This document shows positions 45,581 through 57,530 of a stretch of 64,000 bases of DNA, in pieces; position 1 is the first letter of the stretch; each line of letters begins with the position of its first letter. Below the pieces are notes generated by a model. That model saw only the letters and a program-made list of their open reading frames with translations, made no database searches and was not told the DNA's origin. The translations under genes were made by a program, and so were the position numbers. This DNA is from Crotophaga sulcirostris (taxonomy: Eukaryota > Chordata > Aves > Cuculiformes > Crotophagidae), in contig VYZB01000375.1 of the NCBI GenBank assembly GCA_013397455.1, forward strand, positions 164,950-228,949. Reading direction: 5' to 3'.

Positions 45581-45753
45581 ATATCACAGTATCACAGTAT
45601 CACAGTATCACAAGGTTGGAAGGGACCTCTGAGATCATCAAGTCCAACCTATAAGCCAACACTAACACCATCCCATCATCTAAACCATGGCACTCAGTGC
45701 CTCATCCAGTCTTCCCTTAAACACATCCAGGGTCGGCGACTCCACCACCTCCC
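45581..45753 (-). mobile_element. Young CR1 LINE 3' end, GTCGGCGACT subtype
   Basis: The plus-strand left end holds four TATCACAG units (complement of an ATACTGTG tail) before AGGTTGGAAGGGACCTCTG. AAACCATGGCACTCAGTGCC follows, then TCTTCCCTTAAACACATCC and AGGGTCGGCGACTCCACCAC, and the element stops at CACCTCCC. It is the complement of the diagnostic sequence seen at 2993-3171, so the two belong to one subtype. Severe 5' truncation leaves only the last codons of ORF2. Confidence 0.93.
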
Positions 45754-47156
45754 AATATGAAAACTCTTAAGAATTCAACCCTACTCTCTCAGGCCATTTC
45801 AAACCAACTGCTGCTTTTATGAAGATGAAGGTAGTTGCAGAGATAAAATCAGGGTTAATCACTACTGTAAGCATTAGAGGAGATTCAGTCTATCTCAGCA
45901 TATGGAAAACCACGTGTAATACTCATTCCATCTTGGGATCTTCTGCAGGTCAGGGACTGGCTAAAAGTGACATTTTTGTCTTAGGTGATCCCCTGGTTGC
46001 AAAGTTCCATTCTGAATTCCTGCTAAATGTCCTGTCCCTGTTCTGAGGAGGAGACGTTGCACCTAGAAACTCAGCTTTACCCCTTTGGAAAATGCCACAT
46101 GCTTCAAGCAGCCCTCTCTGATTCTACCAAACTTCTTCTGTTACCCTCAGACAAGGGGTTTACGGAGGACGACTGCTTGGAGCTCCAGGAGGGATTCCAG
46201 GAAAGACTTTGTATGAAATAACATGTCCTGACCTTATGGAAGCAATTCATAGATGGAAATCCGGATTGCTTCTGGGAGGAAAGGCTCAGCCATTGAAGTC
46301 GACAAGACGAATCACTGCCAAGAGTTTCTGTGCCTGCAGAAAACGCATGCCAGGAAAGGAGTGCAAAGATGTCTTGTTAATTCTGTTGTGATCCAAATCA
46401 TGACATAAAGCAATACAGGAAGTTAGGAGACTCACTCACAATGAAGTGTATTGGCACTTGAAATAGTCTCTGGCAAAAGCATGATATCAGGAAGTCTGAC
46501 TTAACCACGACAATATTCACCCTTCTCAACTCCTCTTATTGAAAGTGCTATGAAAACTGGTGCTGGAAAGGTGTGGAGCATAGAAGGTGGAAATACGAGA
46601 ACTGAAAACACTTCCCCACTTTCCCCACACAGCATCCTGCTTTGGCTCTCACATGTGCAAATCCCTCAAAGCAGACTGTCTATCATGTGAAAGAGGTGCA
46701 GTTGGCTGTCGTAACCCCCACTCGCTCCACCTCCTCTCAGGAGTTTGATAAGATGAACAGGTGGAACTGATGCCTGAGTGTCCTGTAAAAACACATGGAA
46801 TGTGCAGCTTGGTTCAGTTCTTATAACTCATTCCAAGACAGTGATTTTCCACTGTGAAAGATAGTTGTGACATGTCACTAGTAATTAGCTTTAGTTTTGA
46901 GTCTCTAAGTCTCTAGAGCTATGTTTTTAACCACGTCTTCCTACTAGGATTGGTTAGTTTTAAATAAATATAATTTTATCTGCAATATACATAGCTGTTG
47001 AAAGTCTATCTTGAATAGCTATCAAAAGGATTTCTGAAAAGGAGTCTGAGATTTTAGCCTATATACGTAACTGGCTAAGTGCAAGGTCCTGTTCTACAAC
47101 CTGGAGGCCACCTGGCACAGGCTGGCCACCTCCAAATTATTAAACCCTGTCAGAAT
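45754..47156. other. Non-coding spacer with two overlapping short frames
   Basis: Unique sequence, somewhat more GC-rich at 46030-46350. The overlapping plus frames 46027-46221 (64 codons) and 46209-46391 (60 codons) have moderately coding-like composition but no recognised domain, so they are not called as genes. No repeat is seen. Confidence 0.45.
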
Positions 47157-47578
47157 TACAGTATCACAGTATTACAAGGTTGGAAAGGACCTCTGAGATC
47201 ATCGAGTCCAACCTATAACCCAACACTAACACCATCCCATCATCTAAACCATGGCACTGACTGCCTCATCCAATCTCCTCTTAAACACCTCCAGGGACAG
47301 CGACTCCACCACCTCCTTGGGCAACGCATTCCAATGGCCAATCACCCTTTCAGGGAAGAATTGTTTTCCTAATATCAAGCCTAAACCTCCCCTGAGGAAG
47401 CTTGAGACCATGTCCTCTTGTTCTGTCACTGGTCACCTGAGAGAAGAGACCAACCCCTGCCTGACTACAATCTCCTTTTAGGCAGTTGTAGAGAGCAATA
47501 AGGTCACCCCTGAGCCTCCTCTTCTCCAGGCTAAACAACCCCAGCTCCCTCAGTCGCTCCTCATAGGGTTTGTGCTCT
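47157..47578 (-). mobile_element. Young CR1 LINE 3' region with near-intact ORF2 C-terminus
   Basis: Minus-strand insertion with left end ATTACAGTATCACAGTATTA (complement of the ATACTGTG tail). The coding strand gives [58 protein letters not shown], then a frame shift at the TTGTTTTCC region, and in the second frame [38 protein letters not shown] and stop. The shift is a single insertion-type change in a homopolymer-like stretch. 5'-truncated at CTCATAGGGTTTGTGCTC. This is the best full reference within the window for the deletions in the 28806 and 34983 copies. Confidence 0.94.
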
Positions 47579-47579
47579 A

Positions 47580-48714
47580 TGAATGATTGATTGCCTCCAA
47601 ACTCCTTATTGTGAATGGCTGCGCTAACTCTTAAAGCCTGCTAAGGAGTTGTGCTAGAAGCCAAAAGTATTGTAAGGATCCCTGTAACATATTAACAGCA
47701 TGGATGGTAGAGTTCAAGATCCTATGCCTATTCTCTGCCACTACTTAGTTTGATAGTATAGACTATAGGGGGCTGGAAACTCAATATGAAGGAATTCCAT
47801 AAGGTAATACCAGGTCAATGATATTTTTGAGAGAGTTCCATGTCTGGAAAGGCTAATATACCGATTGAATACTGCCTTTCACCATAGGGAAATTGTAAGG
47901 AAGGGGAAAAAGAGTCGACAATACAGGTGTTCTGATGTCCTTAATCGTAGAAAAATACACTGGAAAATTACTCACAGATAAGGGGGAGAAAACACCTTAT
48001 CATCAGAGACTTGAAGAACCCAGACTTATCAAAAAGAAAAAGAAGACACAGCAGCACTACTTTTTCAAGGAGAAACTACCCTGAACTAACAGGCTATTTA
48101 ATAAGGCAGGTAAAGGCATAAAAAAATCCAGTGGCTGAAAGCTGGAAGCAGGGAAATTCAAATGAAGAATTAGACACAGTTTTTAAACTGTGAGGGCAAT
48201 GTGGAACTGGAACACATTGCCAGGGCCAGGGATGGAGGTTCCAATATTCAGTTTCTTCAGATCAGGTGTAGACAACTTTCTGATGAAGCTTTAATGAGGA
48301 CACCTGTCAATAAACTGAAAACAGAATGAAATGTTAATGCCTTCCAAGAGTGTTAATATAGTGAAAGTAGATTAGACAACCTCATGACATGAGGACCTGG
48401 GAGTTCTTCCTTCTTATCCCAATGGGATCTAGTATGAAAGTGGCCCATCAGAAGCCTTGGTGCGACAGGAAGGGTAGAGCCAAGGTAGGAGGGATTCAGG
48501 AGGAAGGAAAAGATTGACAATTTAGGACCACAGAGATGGAAGTTGTATTAGAAGGGTCAATTTCCCTTTCTTTCCCATGAATGCTGACTTGTACTCTCCT
48601 TGGTGAAATGCATAGATGCTTGTGATCTATCTTAGTAAACTAAACAGCTCCAGGAAACATTCTTAAACACTGAAACCTTATAATCTTTACCATTAGAGAA
48701 AAAGTCTTAAAGGG
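47580..48714. other. Spacer containing a possible decayed CR1
   Basis: Mostly unique sequence. Around 48168-48300 there are hints of an old plus-strand CR1 (TTTTTAAACTGTGAGGGCAA, GAACTGGAACACATTGCCAG, GGGCCAGGGATGGAGG), but the similarity is too weak and short to give firm ends. No gene is seen. Confidence 0.4.
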
Positions 48715-49108
48715 AGTGGCTGAGGGAGCTGGGGTTGTTAAGCCTAAAGAAAAGGAGGTTGAGGGGAGACCTTATCACTCTCTACAACTGCCTGAAAGGA
48801 GGTTGTAGGGACGTGGGTGTTGGTCCCTTCTCCCAAATGACAGGTGATAGGATGAGAGAGAATGGTCTCAAGTTGTGCCAGGGAAGGTTCAGATTGAACA
48901 TCAGGAAAATTTTCTTCAGCGAAAGGGTTCTCAGGCCCTGGCAGAGGCTACTCAGGGAGGTGGTTGAGTCCCCATCCCTGGAGGTATTTAAAAGGTAGGT
49001 AGATGAGGTGCTCTGGGGTCTGGTTTAGTAGGGGACAGGTATGGTTGGACTTGATCATCTCAAAGGTCTTTTCCAACCAAGTAATACAATAATTCTATGA
49101 TTCTATGA
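48715..49108 (+). mobile_element. CR1 LINE 3' region, intermediate age, ATTCTATG-tailed
   Basis: Encodes LREL then a frame reading [80 protein letters not shown] and SLEVFKR before a stop. The 3' UTR has GTTGGACTTGATCATCTCAA, GGTCTTTTCCAACC and a TTCTATGATTCTATGATT tail. The RENGLKLCQ and DVGVGPFSQ variants group it with the minus-strand 19922 copy rather than with the ATACTGTG copies. About 90 codons remain open, only the distal end of the polymerase. Confidence 0.92.
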
Positions 49109-52100
49109 TTAAACTGTGCAAACGGGAGGTTATTTGGCTCTAGGACCCTAACCGTCACCTAAACAATTTTCAAATTAGGAAAAGCCAAGGACCCATGCCA
49201 ACAGGCAGTTCAGATGCGGTCTCCTTACTGGAGAAGCTAAGAGAGTTCAAGAATATGGATGTGGGTCATTCTGTGCCAGCTGGCCTCAGTGATGGAGGAT
49301 TAGTCTAGGCACGTTTAATTTACTGTTATATATGTAATTCTTGTTTCTTTAAGCAACAGTAGTTCTCTAAGGAGAAATAAACTAGTTTGAGTTATTTCAT
49401 AGTAGACCTCACAGTTCTCAGGACAAGATAGAGGACTGAAAATAAAGGTGTAGGGAATTTACATTTGCATAGTATTTTTCCTGGTACTCTGAAGATGTGT
49501 ACTATGCTGCAATTTTTATCTGAAACTCATCTGAACAATTTTGCAAGTGTTGCTGTTTGCAACTGTTGGAGTGAATCCACTGAAGGAGGAACCTTCCACT
49601 TTTTCTACCTGGAAAACATTGTGTGTGACTGTTGTAAGGTCTTTTTGCAAGGTGGCAAACCTAGGGAAGAAAAAGAAGATTCATTTCTTCCAAGACAGGT
49701 GCTCTCTAACTTTGAGCTGTCCTTGTCTGTGTTCATCCATGTGAGAAAAGGAGGTGAACCACAGGGACTATTCAGGTAAGGTAGGGCCTTACTACTGAAC
49801 TTTCCCTTTGAGAGACTATCTGCTTCCTTCCTTCCCTTCCTAAAATCAAATCCATTTACTACTTTCGGGCAGGGATAGAGTCTCCAGTGTCACATTAGAC
49901 AGAATTTTCATTGACCAGCAGCCAATATATGAAGCCAGTATATATTGCTCCAATGAGCCTCTCTAAATGACCTCGAGGAATGGATTTCAGGTCATATCAT
50001 GGACTGGCGCTATCCGAAAAAGACAGATCAAGACAAGGTTTTTGGTGTGTCAGATGTGGTTTTAATTTAGATTGAGATGTGACAAGTTGTCAAAGGAATG
50101 CCATCAAACATTAGCGTTTCTTTTCTTTAAAATATGATTTTGTGTATTTCTATCATAAGGCTTGTCTAAAAGAAGAAATAACACCCCAAAACTTTGTTTT
50201 GGGCCTTGGTTGAAAAGAGAATTTGGAATTGTTCGAAATAGCATGTAGAGTAGGACAGACTTACTAGCAATAAAAAATGAAAATTTTATTGTCCTCTTGT
50301 ATTTTTGAGAAAAACACATGAAAGAATTGACAATGTATTTTATTGACTTTCAGCTACAGATATTTGAACTCAGACTTTCCAAACTGTTGTCTAATCAATG
50401 GGCCACGAAATCACCATTCATAACACAATTTTCACTCTTGCTTGTGTAAAGATTTGAAAACAACAATTGTTCTCCATTTGCAACATTCAGAGAAAGAATT
50501 CCAAGTTGGTTAATTCTGTCCACTTCCCAAAGGCTGAAGTGTTGTATGCAAACTCACTGCTGGGCCCAAATGAACAGCTGCTCAGTCGCACTTCCCAGCT
50601 GAGGTGGTGAAGGACCATTTGGTTGAACCACTTCTCTGCAACGAGCTGTTAAAATCAAACAAATCAAACTCTTTTTCTGTTACAATGCACAGGATAATTT
50701 AAACCATTTCCACTACAAGCAGACTTCTCCAGCTGACAGTGAGAGAAGAAATATTCATCTCAGATAGACAACTCTCCATGATGCTTCCAAGGGCTTGTTA
50801 TTTCTGCCAGCTCAGAAAACTGTTTCCTTTAGCTCACACTCTGGAGAATGTTGCTTTTATCTCTGAAGTTCACCAATTTCACCCTCATTCACAAATTAAA
50901 GAAAATAAAAGGAGAAAGATTAGAGTCTGGAAAAACGTCATGATCAGAGTGACAACACCGGACATGGGATCCACTCCTCTTTATGGAGCAGGGATTCAAC
51001 CTTCAACTACAATCTCAAGTGTTCCTCCACAAGACCCGTGTCCACATGTCTCTTCCATGATCCCATATGTCAACTGCATTTGTTCTATGATCCTTTGTAT
51101 TTTTATATGATCTTGCATGGCAGATGTATTTGCTGGCTGCACAAATCTCTTGGATCCCTAAAAAGGATAATTGGGAAAACCGCACATTTCAGGTGAGAAA
51201 GTCTCACCTCCCAGCAATACCCTACATCCCAGAGCTTCTCCTTAATCTAGTACATTTATATGTACTTTTTTCCTTCCAGCAACTCTAATCTGAAGTTAAA
51301 GCAACTAATCCTTTCCTTAAAAACTCAACTTGCATCATCATGTTCCATAGGAAGTTGTTTCCATAATAATTAATCTTTTAGAAATACAAACGTCCCCCAA
51401 ATAATTCAGATCTTTGTGAGATAGGCATTTTTGTTCAAAATAAAATCTCTAATGGAGAAATGTTAGCCAAAAAAGGAGGAAGCAGGAGGAGGAAGGCAAG
51501 GGATTGAAAAGAGAATATGGTGTATTTCTGGCATTTGATGGGTTTTGTTAAGGATATATTTGCCTCTCGCTTCCAGCTGTTGCAATACATTTGGTTTCGT
51601 CGTGTTTATTTGGAATCTTAAAAATCTTATTTACTAGACATGGACAAGCAAACTCAGTACCATCCATCAGGTCAGCACTGGTCCCTGGTTCCCCTGCTGG
51701 AGAGCTCCCCTTATCACTGACCTCTTCCTATTGCTACCTCATCGCTCCTGCTCCCCTGCATGACATCCTTGGGTGCCAACAAAAAAAAAAAAAAGCAACT
51801 CTGCTATGTTATCAGCTCAGCTTGACAGAGTAAATTGGGAGGCTTCCCTTAATCACTCTTGGTGCAGGTTTACTGAAAAATTTATCTCTGACTACAGGCC
51901 AGGGCTGCCTCCCAAGTGGGAGAAACCTTCCGCTAATTTGAATTTGTCAGAGTGGAGCTGTCTGGTTGTTTTTATAGCTGGGGAGGACAAAGTAATGATT
52001 TTTTATTTTTTATTTTAGTGTAAGCAGGAAAATATATTAAACAAAATTGGGTTCCTCAAACAGTGCTCAGGCATGAGTTTTTCTTTGCTGTTACAGGAGC

Positions 52101-52196
52101 TGGAATTGTTGAACATTAATTCAGAGCTAGTATTTTGAAACAGGAGGTTTTTCAAACTAAGCTGTATGGCTTGTGGGTCAGATTTAAACCTCTGAG

Positions 52197-52347
52197 ATTT
52201 TTTTTTCTCTTCCTTTTTTCTTTCTTCTTCCCTTTTTATTTTTTATTTTCTTTTTATTTTCTTTCTTTCTTCTATTTTTCCTTTCCTTTTCCCTTTTCCT
52301 TTCTCCTCTCCTTTCCTTTCCTCTCCTTTACTTTCTCTTTCTTGCCC
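52197..52347. repeat. Polypyrimidine (TTTTC/CCTTT-rich) tract
   Basis: About 150 bases almost entirely C and T with isolated A, in shifting TTTC, CTTTT and CCTTT units. The plus frame at 52135-52350 across it is Phe/Ser/Leu low complexity and not a gene. Such tracts can adopt triplex structures and are hard to assemble. Confidence 0.93.
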
Positions 52348-52449
52348 TAGTGTAGAATTAGAAAGAACCAATGGGCTGCTTTAAAAGAATATTATTGTAG
52401 TCCCTTCTCTGGAGTGGCTTAAATGCAGAGCATGTAGGTTTGGGGACAC

Positions 52450-52471
52450 TTGCACACACACGTGTGTGTGT
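52450..52471. repeat. CA/TG dinucleotide block with a palindromic centre
   Basis: CACACACACGTGTGTGTG reads the same on both strands around a central ACGT, so the two short alternating blocks are mirror complements. Alternating purine-pyrimidine sequence can form Z-DNA. Confidence 0.8.
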
Positions 52472-53204
52472 TTGTATGAACAAGCATTGTGAGCAGTTGT
52501 TACATGTCAAGCTCCAGGTTGCTTCTGTATCAGGGCAGGAATTTTCCAAGAGGATCCTTTCCATAGTATCTGAGTGGTAGAGCTATTCAAAATCTTTCAG
52601 ACAAATATTATTCTTTAGTAAGGAAAATATTTTCTTTTCCTCCCCAACATAAAGTCTTTAAAAATGTCTGTGGTTCTATAATTTATGTTGATTAAAGCTA
52701 TAGGGATGTGATGAATAAATATATATGATGCTTTAAAGAAAAAAAAGAAATATTAATCCAAAAGGCAAGTGGAACTTTTCAACAATTCCTAACAATTTTG
52801 GGAGTGGGAGGATTATTATTTTAGATTTTTTATTGAGGATCTCTTGTCTGAACTGTCACTGACTGATAAGAAGGTCCGAAGGCCATAGTAGAGAAGCTCA
52901 GATACAACTTGGCAGATGCTTCTTGGCTGTGAACTTTTTCCAGCACCTTCATGGAAAAATACAGTTTGATGAATCCTGTGTCTTTACAAGCCACTAAAGT
53001 GCCCTTGATTCAAGAATGGAGAAACCACTCCTCATTTATGCTCTTTTCAGCACATGTTGAGTGATTTTGTTGTTCAACCTTGGGGTGAGTGGTAAGATAT
53101 GAGAACTTCCTCTGGGTTACCGAATGGTTCACATCCTGTTAACAGAAGCTGTAGTGTGTGTTTTTTCACAGGTGGTACTTTGGAACATACTCACCAAATG
53201 TCTC

Positions 53205-54000
53205 NNNNNNNNNNNNNNNNNNNNNNNNNNNNNNNNNNNNNNNNNNNNNNNNNNNNNNNNNNNNNNNNNNNNNNNNNNNNNNNNNNNNNNNNNNNNNNNN
53301 NNNNNNNNNNNNNNNNNNNNNNNNNNNNNNNNNNNNNNNNNNNNNNNNNNNNNNNNNNNNNNNNNNNNNNNNNNNNNNNNNNNNNNNNNNNNNNNNNNNN
53401 NNNNNNNNNNNNNNNNNNNNNNNNNNNNNNNNNNNNNNNNNNNNNNNNNNNNNNNNNNNNNNNNNNNNNNNNNNNNNNNNNNNNNNNNNNNNNNNNNNNN
53501 NNNNNNNNNNNNNNNNNNNNNNNNNNNNNNNNNNNNNNNNNNNNNNNNNNNNNNNNNNNNNNNNNNNNNNNNNNNNNNNNNNNNNNNNNNNNNNNNNNNN
53601 NNNNNNNNNNNNNNNNNNNNNNNNNNNNNNNNNNNNNNNNNNNNNNNNNNNNNNNNNNNNNNNNNNNNNNNNNNNNNNNNNNNNNNNNNNNNNNNNNNNN
53701 NNNNNNNNNNNNNNNNNNNNNNNNNNNNNNNNNNNNNNNNNNNNNNNNNNNNNNNNNNNNNNNNNNNNNNNNNNNNNNNNNNNNNNNNNNNNNNNNNNNN
53801 NNNNNNNNNNNNNNNNNNNNNNNNNNNNNNNNNNNNNNNNNNNNNNNNNNNNNNNNNNNNNNNNNNNNNNNNNNNNNNNNNNNNNNNNNNNNNNNNNNNN
53901 NNNNNNNNNNNNNNNNNNNNNNNNNNNNNNNNNNNNNNNNNNNNNNNNNNNNNNNNNNNNNNNNNNNNNNNNNNNNNNNNNNNNNNNNNNNNNNNNNNNN
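53205..54000. other. Assembly gap (run of N)
   Basis: 796 undetermined bases. The long open frames across it (53099-54019 and others) are artefacts of N translated as X. The left flank ends at CACCAAATGTCTC and the right flank begins TAGAGAGGTCTGTGG. Confidence 0.99.
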
Positions 54001-55704
54001 TAGAGAGGTCTGTGGATGATTAATCTATTATGGTGAACTCCGACCCAACTTTTTTTTTTGTATTATCATCAACTATGTCTGTTTGCTTTTGCAAATTAAT
54101 TGTGTTTTAGTATGATACCGAAGTATTTTGTTTCACAGCGACATATTTGGGATGGCTAAAGACATAAAACCACAAATGCACACTGAATATCTTTCTTGTT
54201 TGAAAGAGTACCAAAATAAAACATTTCACATTAAGAAATTTGACATAGAGACTATTTTACCTCCAGTGTTTGTGATTAAAGTTCAAATTCTGCACTGCTT
54301 TTAAGCGTGACAATTTCATTTTTACATTGCAATGACTTTAGTAAATAATGAGGAGAGAAAGAAAAAAAAAACAACAACAAAATACCCTGATTATTTAACA
54401 AGAGAAAAACCAAAATAATCAGCTCTATCTCCAGAAAGAAAAGAGGCACACAGGGAAACACAATATTGTGGTGGAAGTGCAAGCTTTTTATTATTATTAT
54501 TTTTAAATAACAAACAAAATAACAAAACTTTTTTTTTCTCCATCATAAAAAACCCGACTTTGATCCCCAGTACAGCCATTGAGTGGAAAATTGAACCACA
54601 CTATAATTGCTTTCCCTGTGACCGATAAAGTGGTGTAACAAATTTTGTGTTTGAATGATAAAATCAGCAATTGGCCCCTAGCAATTCCTTCTACCATTCC
54701 TCCAAGGACACTGGCATCCCATCAGGCTCCAGGGCTAGAGCAAAGGCTGAAGAACTGTAAATCTACTCCAAGTTGTTGTTGTTGGATACTCGCTTTCTCT
54801 GACGCTCCTTTTTTTTTTTTTTAAATTGAAAGCTATGTGAAAAGTGTTTATGTGTCTTGATTTTTAAATGACGAGGGTAAGTAGTTCTAGATCACCTAAA
54901 AATACAAATAAAATGAAAGAATTAGGTGTTAGCTTATTGTAGCTATATAAACTAAAACGATCCCAGATAAAATATATTTTACTCCAGAGTAAAATCTTGT
55001 TAGAAGGAGAAAATTGCTTTCCTCATAAACACAGATAAGCTTGTAGATGCAGAAAACACCTAAGAAGGATTTCCTCCTAGGAAGGGAGGAGGGTTGTGTT
55101 TTAAGCCCATTTTGATGAGGTTTTAAGGTAAAAAACAAATATTTTATTTCATAACCACTGAAGCAGCAATTAAAGGAGTTTGAAGCAAATGGAAATTTTA
55201 GAGACAAAGAAACAATCATTTATCTCTATTTATTTGCAAGTATAATTAAAGGGAAGAAAATGTGAATGTTATTTGAGTTTACACCTTTAAGCTGGTTACA
55301 GACTTAGGATCCTCATGTGAGTGCCCAGTTTTAAAAGTTATTCCTCTCTGTTTATTTTTCTTGCAGAGTGGATAGGATTTTTAGCCCAAACCTCCAAAGG
55401 TGTTCTTAGCTTCTCTCTCCCAAATTACTGGGAGTTTTACCCCAGGTAGTACCTAACAGGATAGGACCCAACTGCTTTGGCAGATCTGGGTTTCTTGGGA
55501 CTAACGAATTTCACTTTTGCGAGGTACAGTCACCTCTGCTTTATAATCATCTGCCTTATTGTAATTATGTGAGTAGATGTGGAAGAGTCAACTATTTCTT
55601 ATTTTCTCTCTCTGTGATTTTTTTAATAGCTTTCTCTCTACTGTTATTTTTATACCTCCTGCTTTACCTGTCCCTGATGAAAGAGCCAGGTTCCTACCTT
55701 CAGG

Positions 55705-55732
55705 AACCAGCTGGTTAACCTCAGCTGGTTAA
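55705..55732. promoter_or_regulatory. Two CAGCTG E-boxes in a 14-base tandem duplication
   Basis: AACCAGCTGGTT (55705-55716) is a perfect palindrome around an E-box core. CAGCTGGTTAA occurs twice, starting at 55708 and 55722. A nearby GGTTCCT...AGGAACC pair adds further symmetry. Two closely spaced E-boxes could bind bHLH dimers. The role is inference. Confidence 0.4.
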
Positions 55733-56679
55733 AACTGTCATTGCTTCTTGTTGCCTTAGTGACAACGTAGATGTAATATCCCTTTTCAAATGTGCCTCAG
55801 TTTGCATCATACTCTGGATTATTTAGCGTTCTCTACTGTTGGGATAAAATAATGATCAGGAAGCCACCCTGACATTTAACGCATGGTGCCATCATTTTGG
55901 AATAAATAAATTAATGCAAGCAATGGCTAAAACTTCATCCTGCTGTCTTTATTTCCCTCGCTGTCATTTCACTGATATGGTTTACAACATAACACTACCA
56001 ACAACTTTAATACCAGAACAGGTGGTTGGCAGGAGAGCAGATGGTGGTATGAGTAGGTGGGAACAAGCAGTCAGGTTCAGGACCTCAGACTGGGTTGCTG
56101 TGGAAAGCAGGAAAGGGGACAAGAAAATGTACATCACACTGTACCCTTAGCCAGGCCATAAACATGAGCTTTGAGAGAACTAAAATTTAAACTCTGTGAC
56201 TGTGTCTATAGTAGCAAATTAAATAGTTCCAGGTCATGGGCAGAGAGACTAAACATTGTTATAATCCTGGTGTAGTCGTGCTAGCATTGCCCTGAATGAT
56301 ATCCTGAATCACTCTGGAACCTGGCATGGTCCAGTGACCATTCCCAATATATATTTTGTATGCAGCCACTGATTTTGGAGGTCCAGACAGTTTAATAATA
56401 TAGGCATAGACTGTCCCATGCCACCTAGCTCTAGTGTCAGATGGGTCTAGCGCTAGTTAATTTATTAATACACAACTAATTGTTCTCCACTTTTATTAAT
56501 ACAGAAATAATTGTGGCTCCACATCATTTGCACAAGTAGAGTTTGAGAGGGTGCTTCCTTCTTCACCTAAAGCAAAACTGCTATGGCAGAGAAGATTGGC
56601 TCCCACTTAGCTGTATTGGTTATCTTTGGTTTGCCATCAAACCAAATCTGTGACGCAGCCAGCTTAAAACTAAGCACAG

Positions 56680-56704
56680 AATAAATAAATAAATAAATAA
56701 ATAG
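56680..56704. repeat. (AATA)n microsatellite
   Basis: About six AATA units. Simple repeat. Confidence 0.9.
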
Positions 56705-57432
56705 CATTATTTAAAACCAGATTATTTCACCGATTCAGGGTTAGATATCCACCCTCTGAACAGCTGATTTGGCACAATTAAAGAGTTACTAATCTTCAGC
56801 ATCTGCACTGCTATCACTAATCTGCAATAAAGTGTCTTCTGATTGGGTCTGGGAATGGAAATTACTTAAACTGGCTCTGGTGGGGTGTGATTACAATGTG
56901 GAGCTGTGAGTGCAGGCTTGTGCAGTCAAGTCCCTGCTACGTGCCATGCCCCCCCTTCTGACACGCATGGCTGCTGGGATGTGGTAGAGCAATATGCTGT
57001 TGCCAGATGCCCTGTCACCCTCCACGCTCAATTGCAGATGACTAGGCAATGTTAACAGGTACACGTGGATTCATTTTTCACCCCTTCTCCTATGTCTCTC
57101 TTCCTGTATATAAGGCAAAACTTTTACCTGTCACATGCATGCAGGCCATTTTTAAATACTGAGTCATCTGACAAGGAAGGACTCATGAAACATTCTTCCT
57201 TGTAGGATCCTGTAAAACATTTAACTTTCAATTGTGGCATCCCCTTATCTCAACACAACATTACAGGCTCCCTCTGACTCTAGGAGCCCAACCTACAGTG
57301 GGCACCAGCTCCTGCTGTCTGCTGGGTACTGCAGCTTGTGCAAAAATTGAGGGGTCATGGAGTAGGAAGATGTTTTTGGCACCACAGTTCTAAATGATTC
57401 ACACAGATGAGATTTTGGGCAAACTACAGGGA

Positions 57433-57530
57433 ACAGTATCACAGTATTACAAGATCGGAAAGGACCTCTGAGATCATCGAGTCCAACCTGTAATCCAACA
57501 CTAACACCAACCCATCATCTAAACCATGGC
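57433..57530 (-). mobile_element. CR1 LINE 3' terminal scrap
   Basis: Left end ACAGTATCACAGTATTACAAG (complement of the ATACTGTG tail), then ATCGGAAAGGACCTCTGAG, TCATCGAGTCCAACCTGTAA and ATCTAAACCATGGC, where it stops at the ORF2 stop codon region. Only the 3' UTR and tail remain, making this the shortest CR1 of the young type here. A repeated AAACCATG lies just at the right edge (AAACCATGGCAAAACCATG). Confidence 0.9.

Larger units (their letters stand above)
49109..53204. other. Non-coding spacer with a polypyrimidine tract
   Basis: No gene is recognised. Open frames at 49465-49779 (104 codons) and 50739-51110 (123 codons) have no domain or supporting context. The notable feature is the pyrimidine tract at 52197-52347. 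The 5' edge of an assembly gap follows at 53205. Confidence 0.5.
54001..57432. other. Non-coding spacer with short repeats and E-box palindrome
   Basis: No gene or transposon is recognised. It holds an (AATA)n run at 56680-56704 and a paired E-box palindrome near 55705. A motif-rich stretch lies at about 56710-56900 (CCAGATTATTTCACCGATTC and neighbours). Short frames have no domains. Confidence 0.5.

Noticed and set aside
48168..48300. Possible plus-strand old CR1
   Set aside because: Only scattered similarity, no tail or stem, so it is mentioned in the spacer entry but not called as an element.
50739..51110. 123-codon plus frame
   Set aside because: Unique sequence without recognisable protein features; no evidence of splicing or conservation available.
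52135..52350. 71-codon plus frame rich in Phe, Ser and Leu
   Set aside because: It is the translation of the polypyrimidine tract, not a protein.
53099..54023. Three long plus-strand open frames of about 280-306 codons
   Set aside because: Almost all of each frame is translated N from the assembly gap. Only a few dozen real codons flank it.
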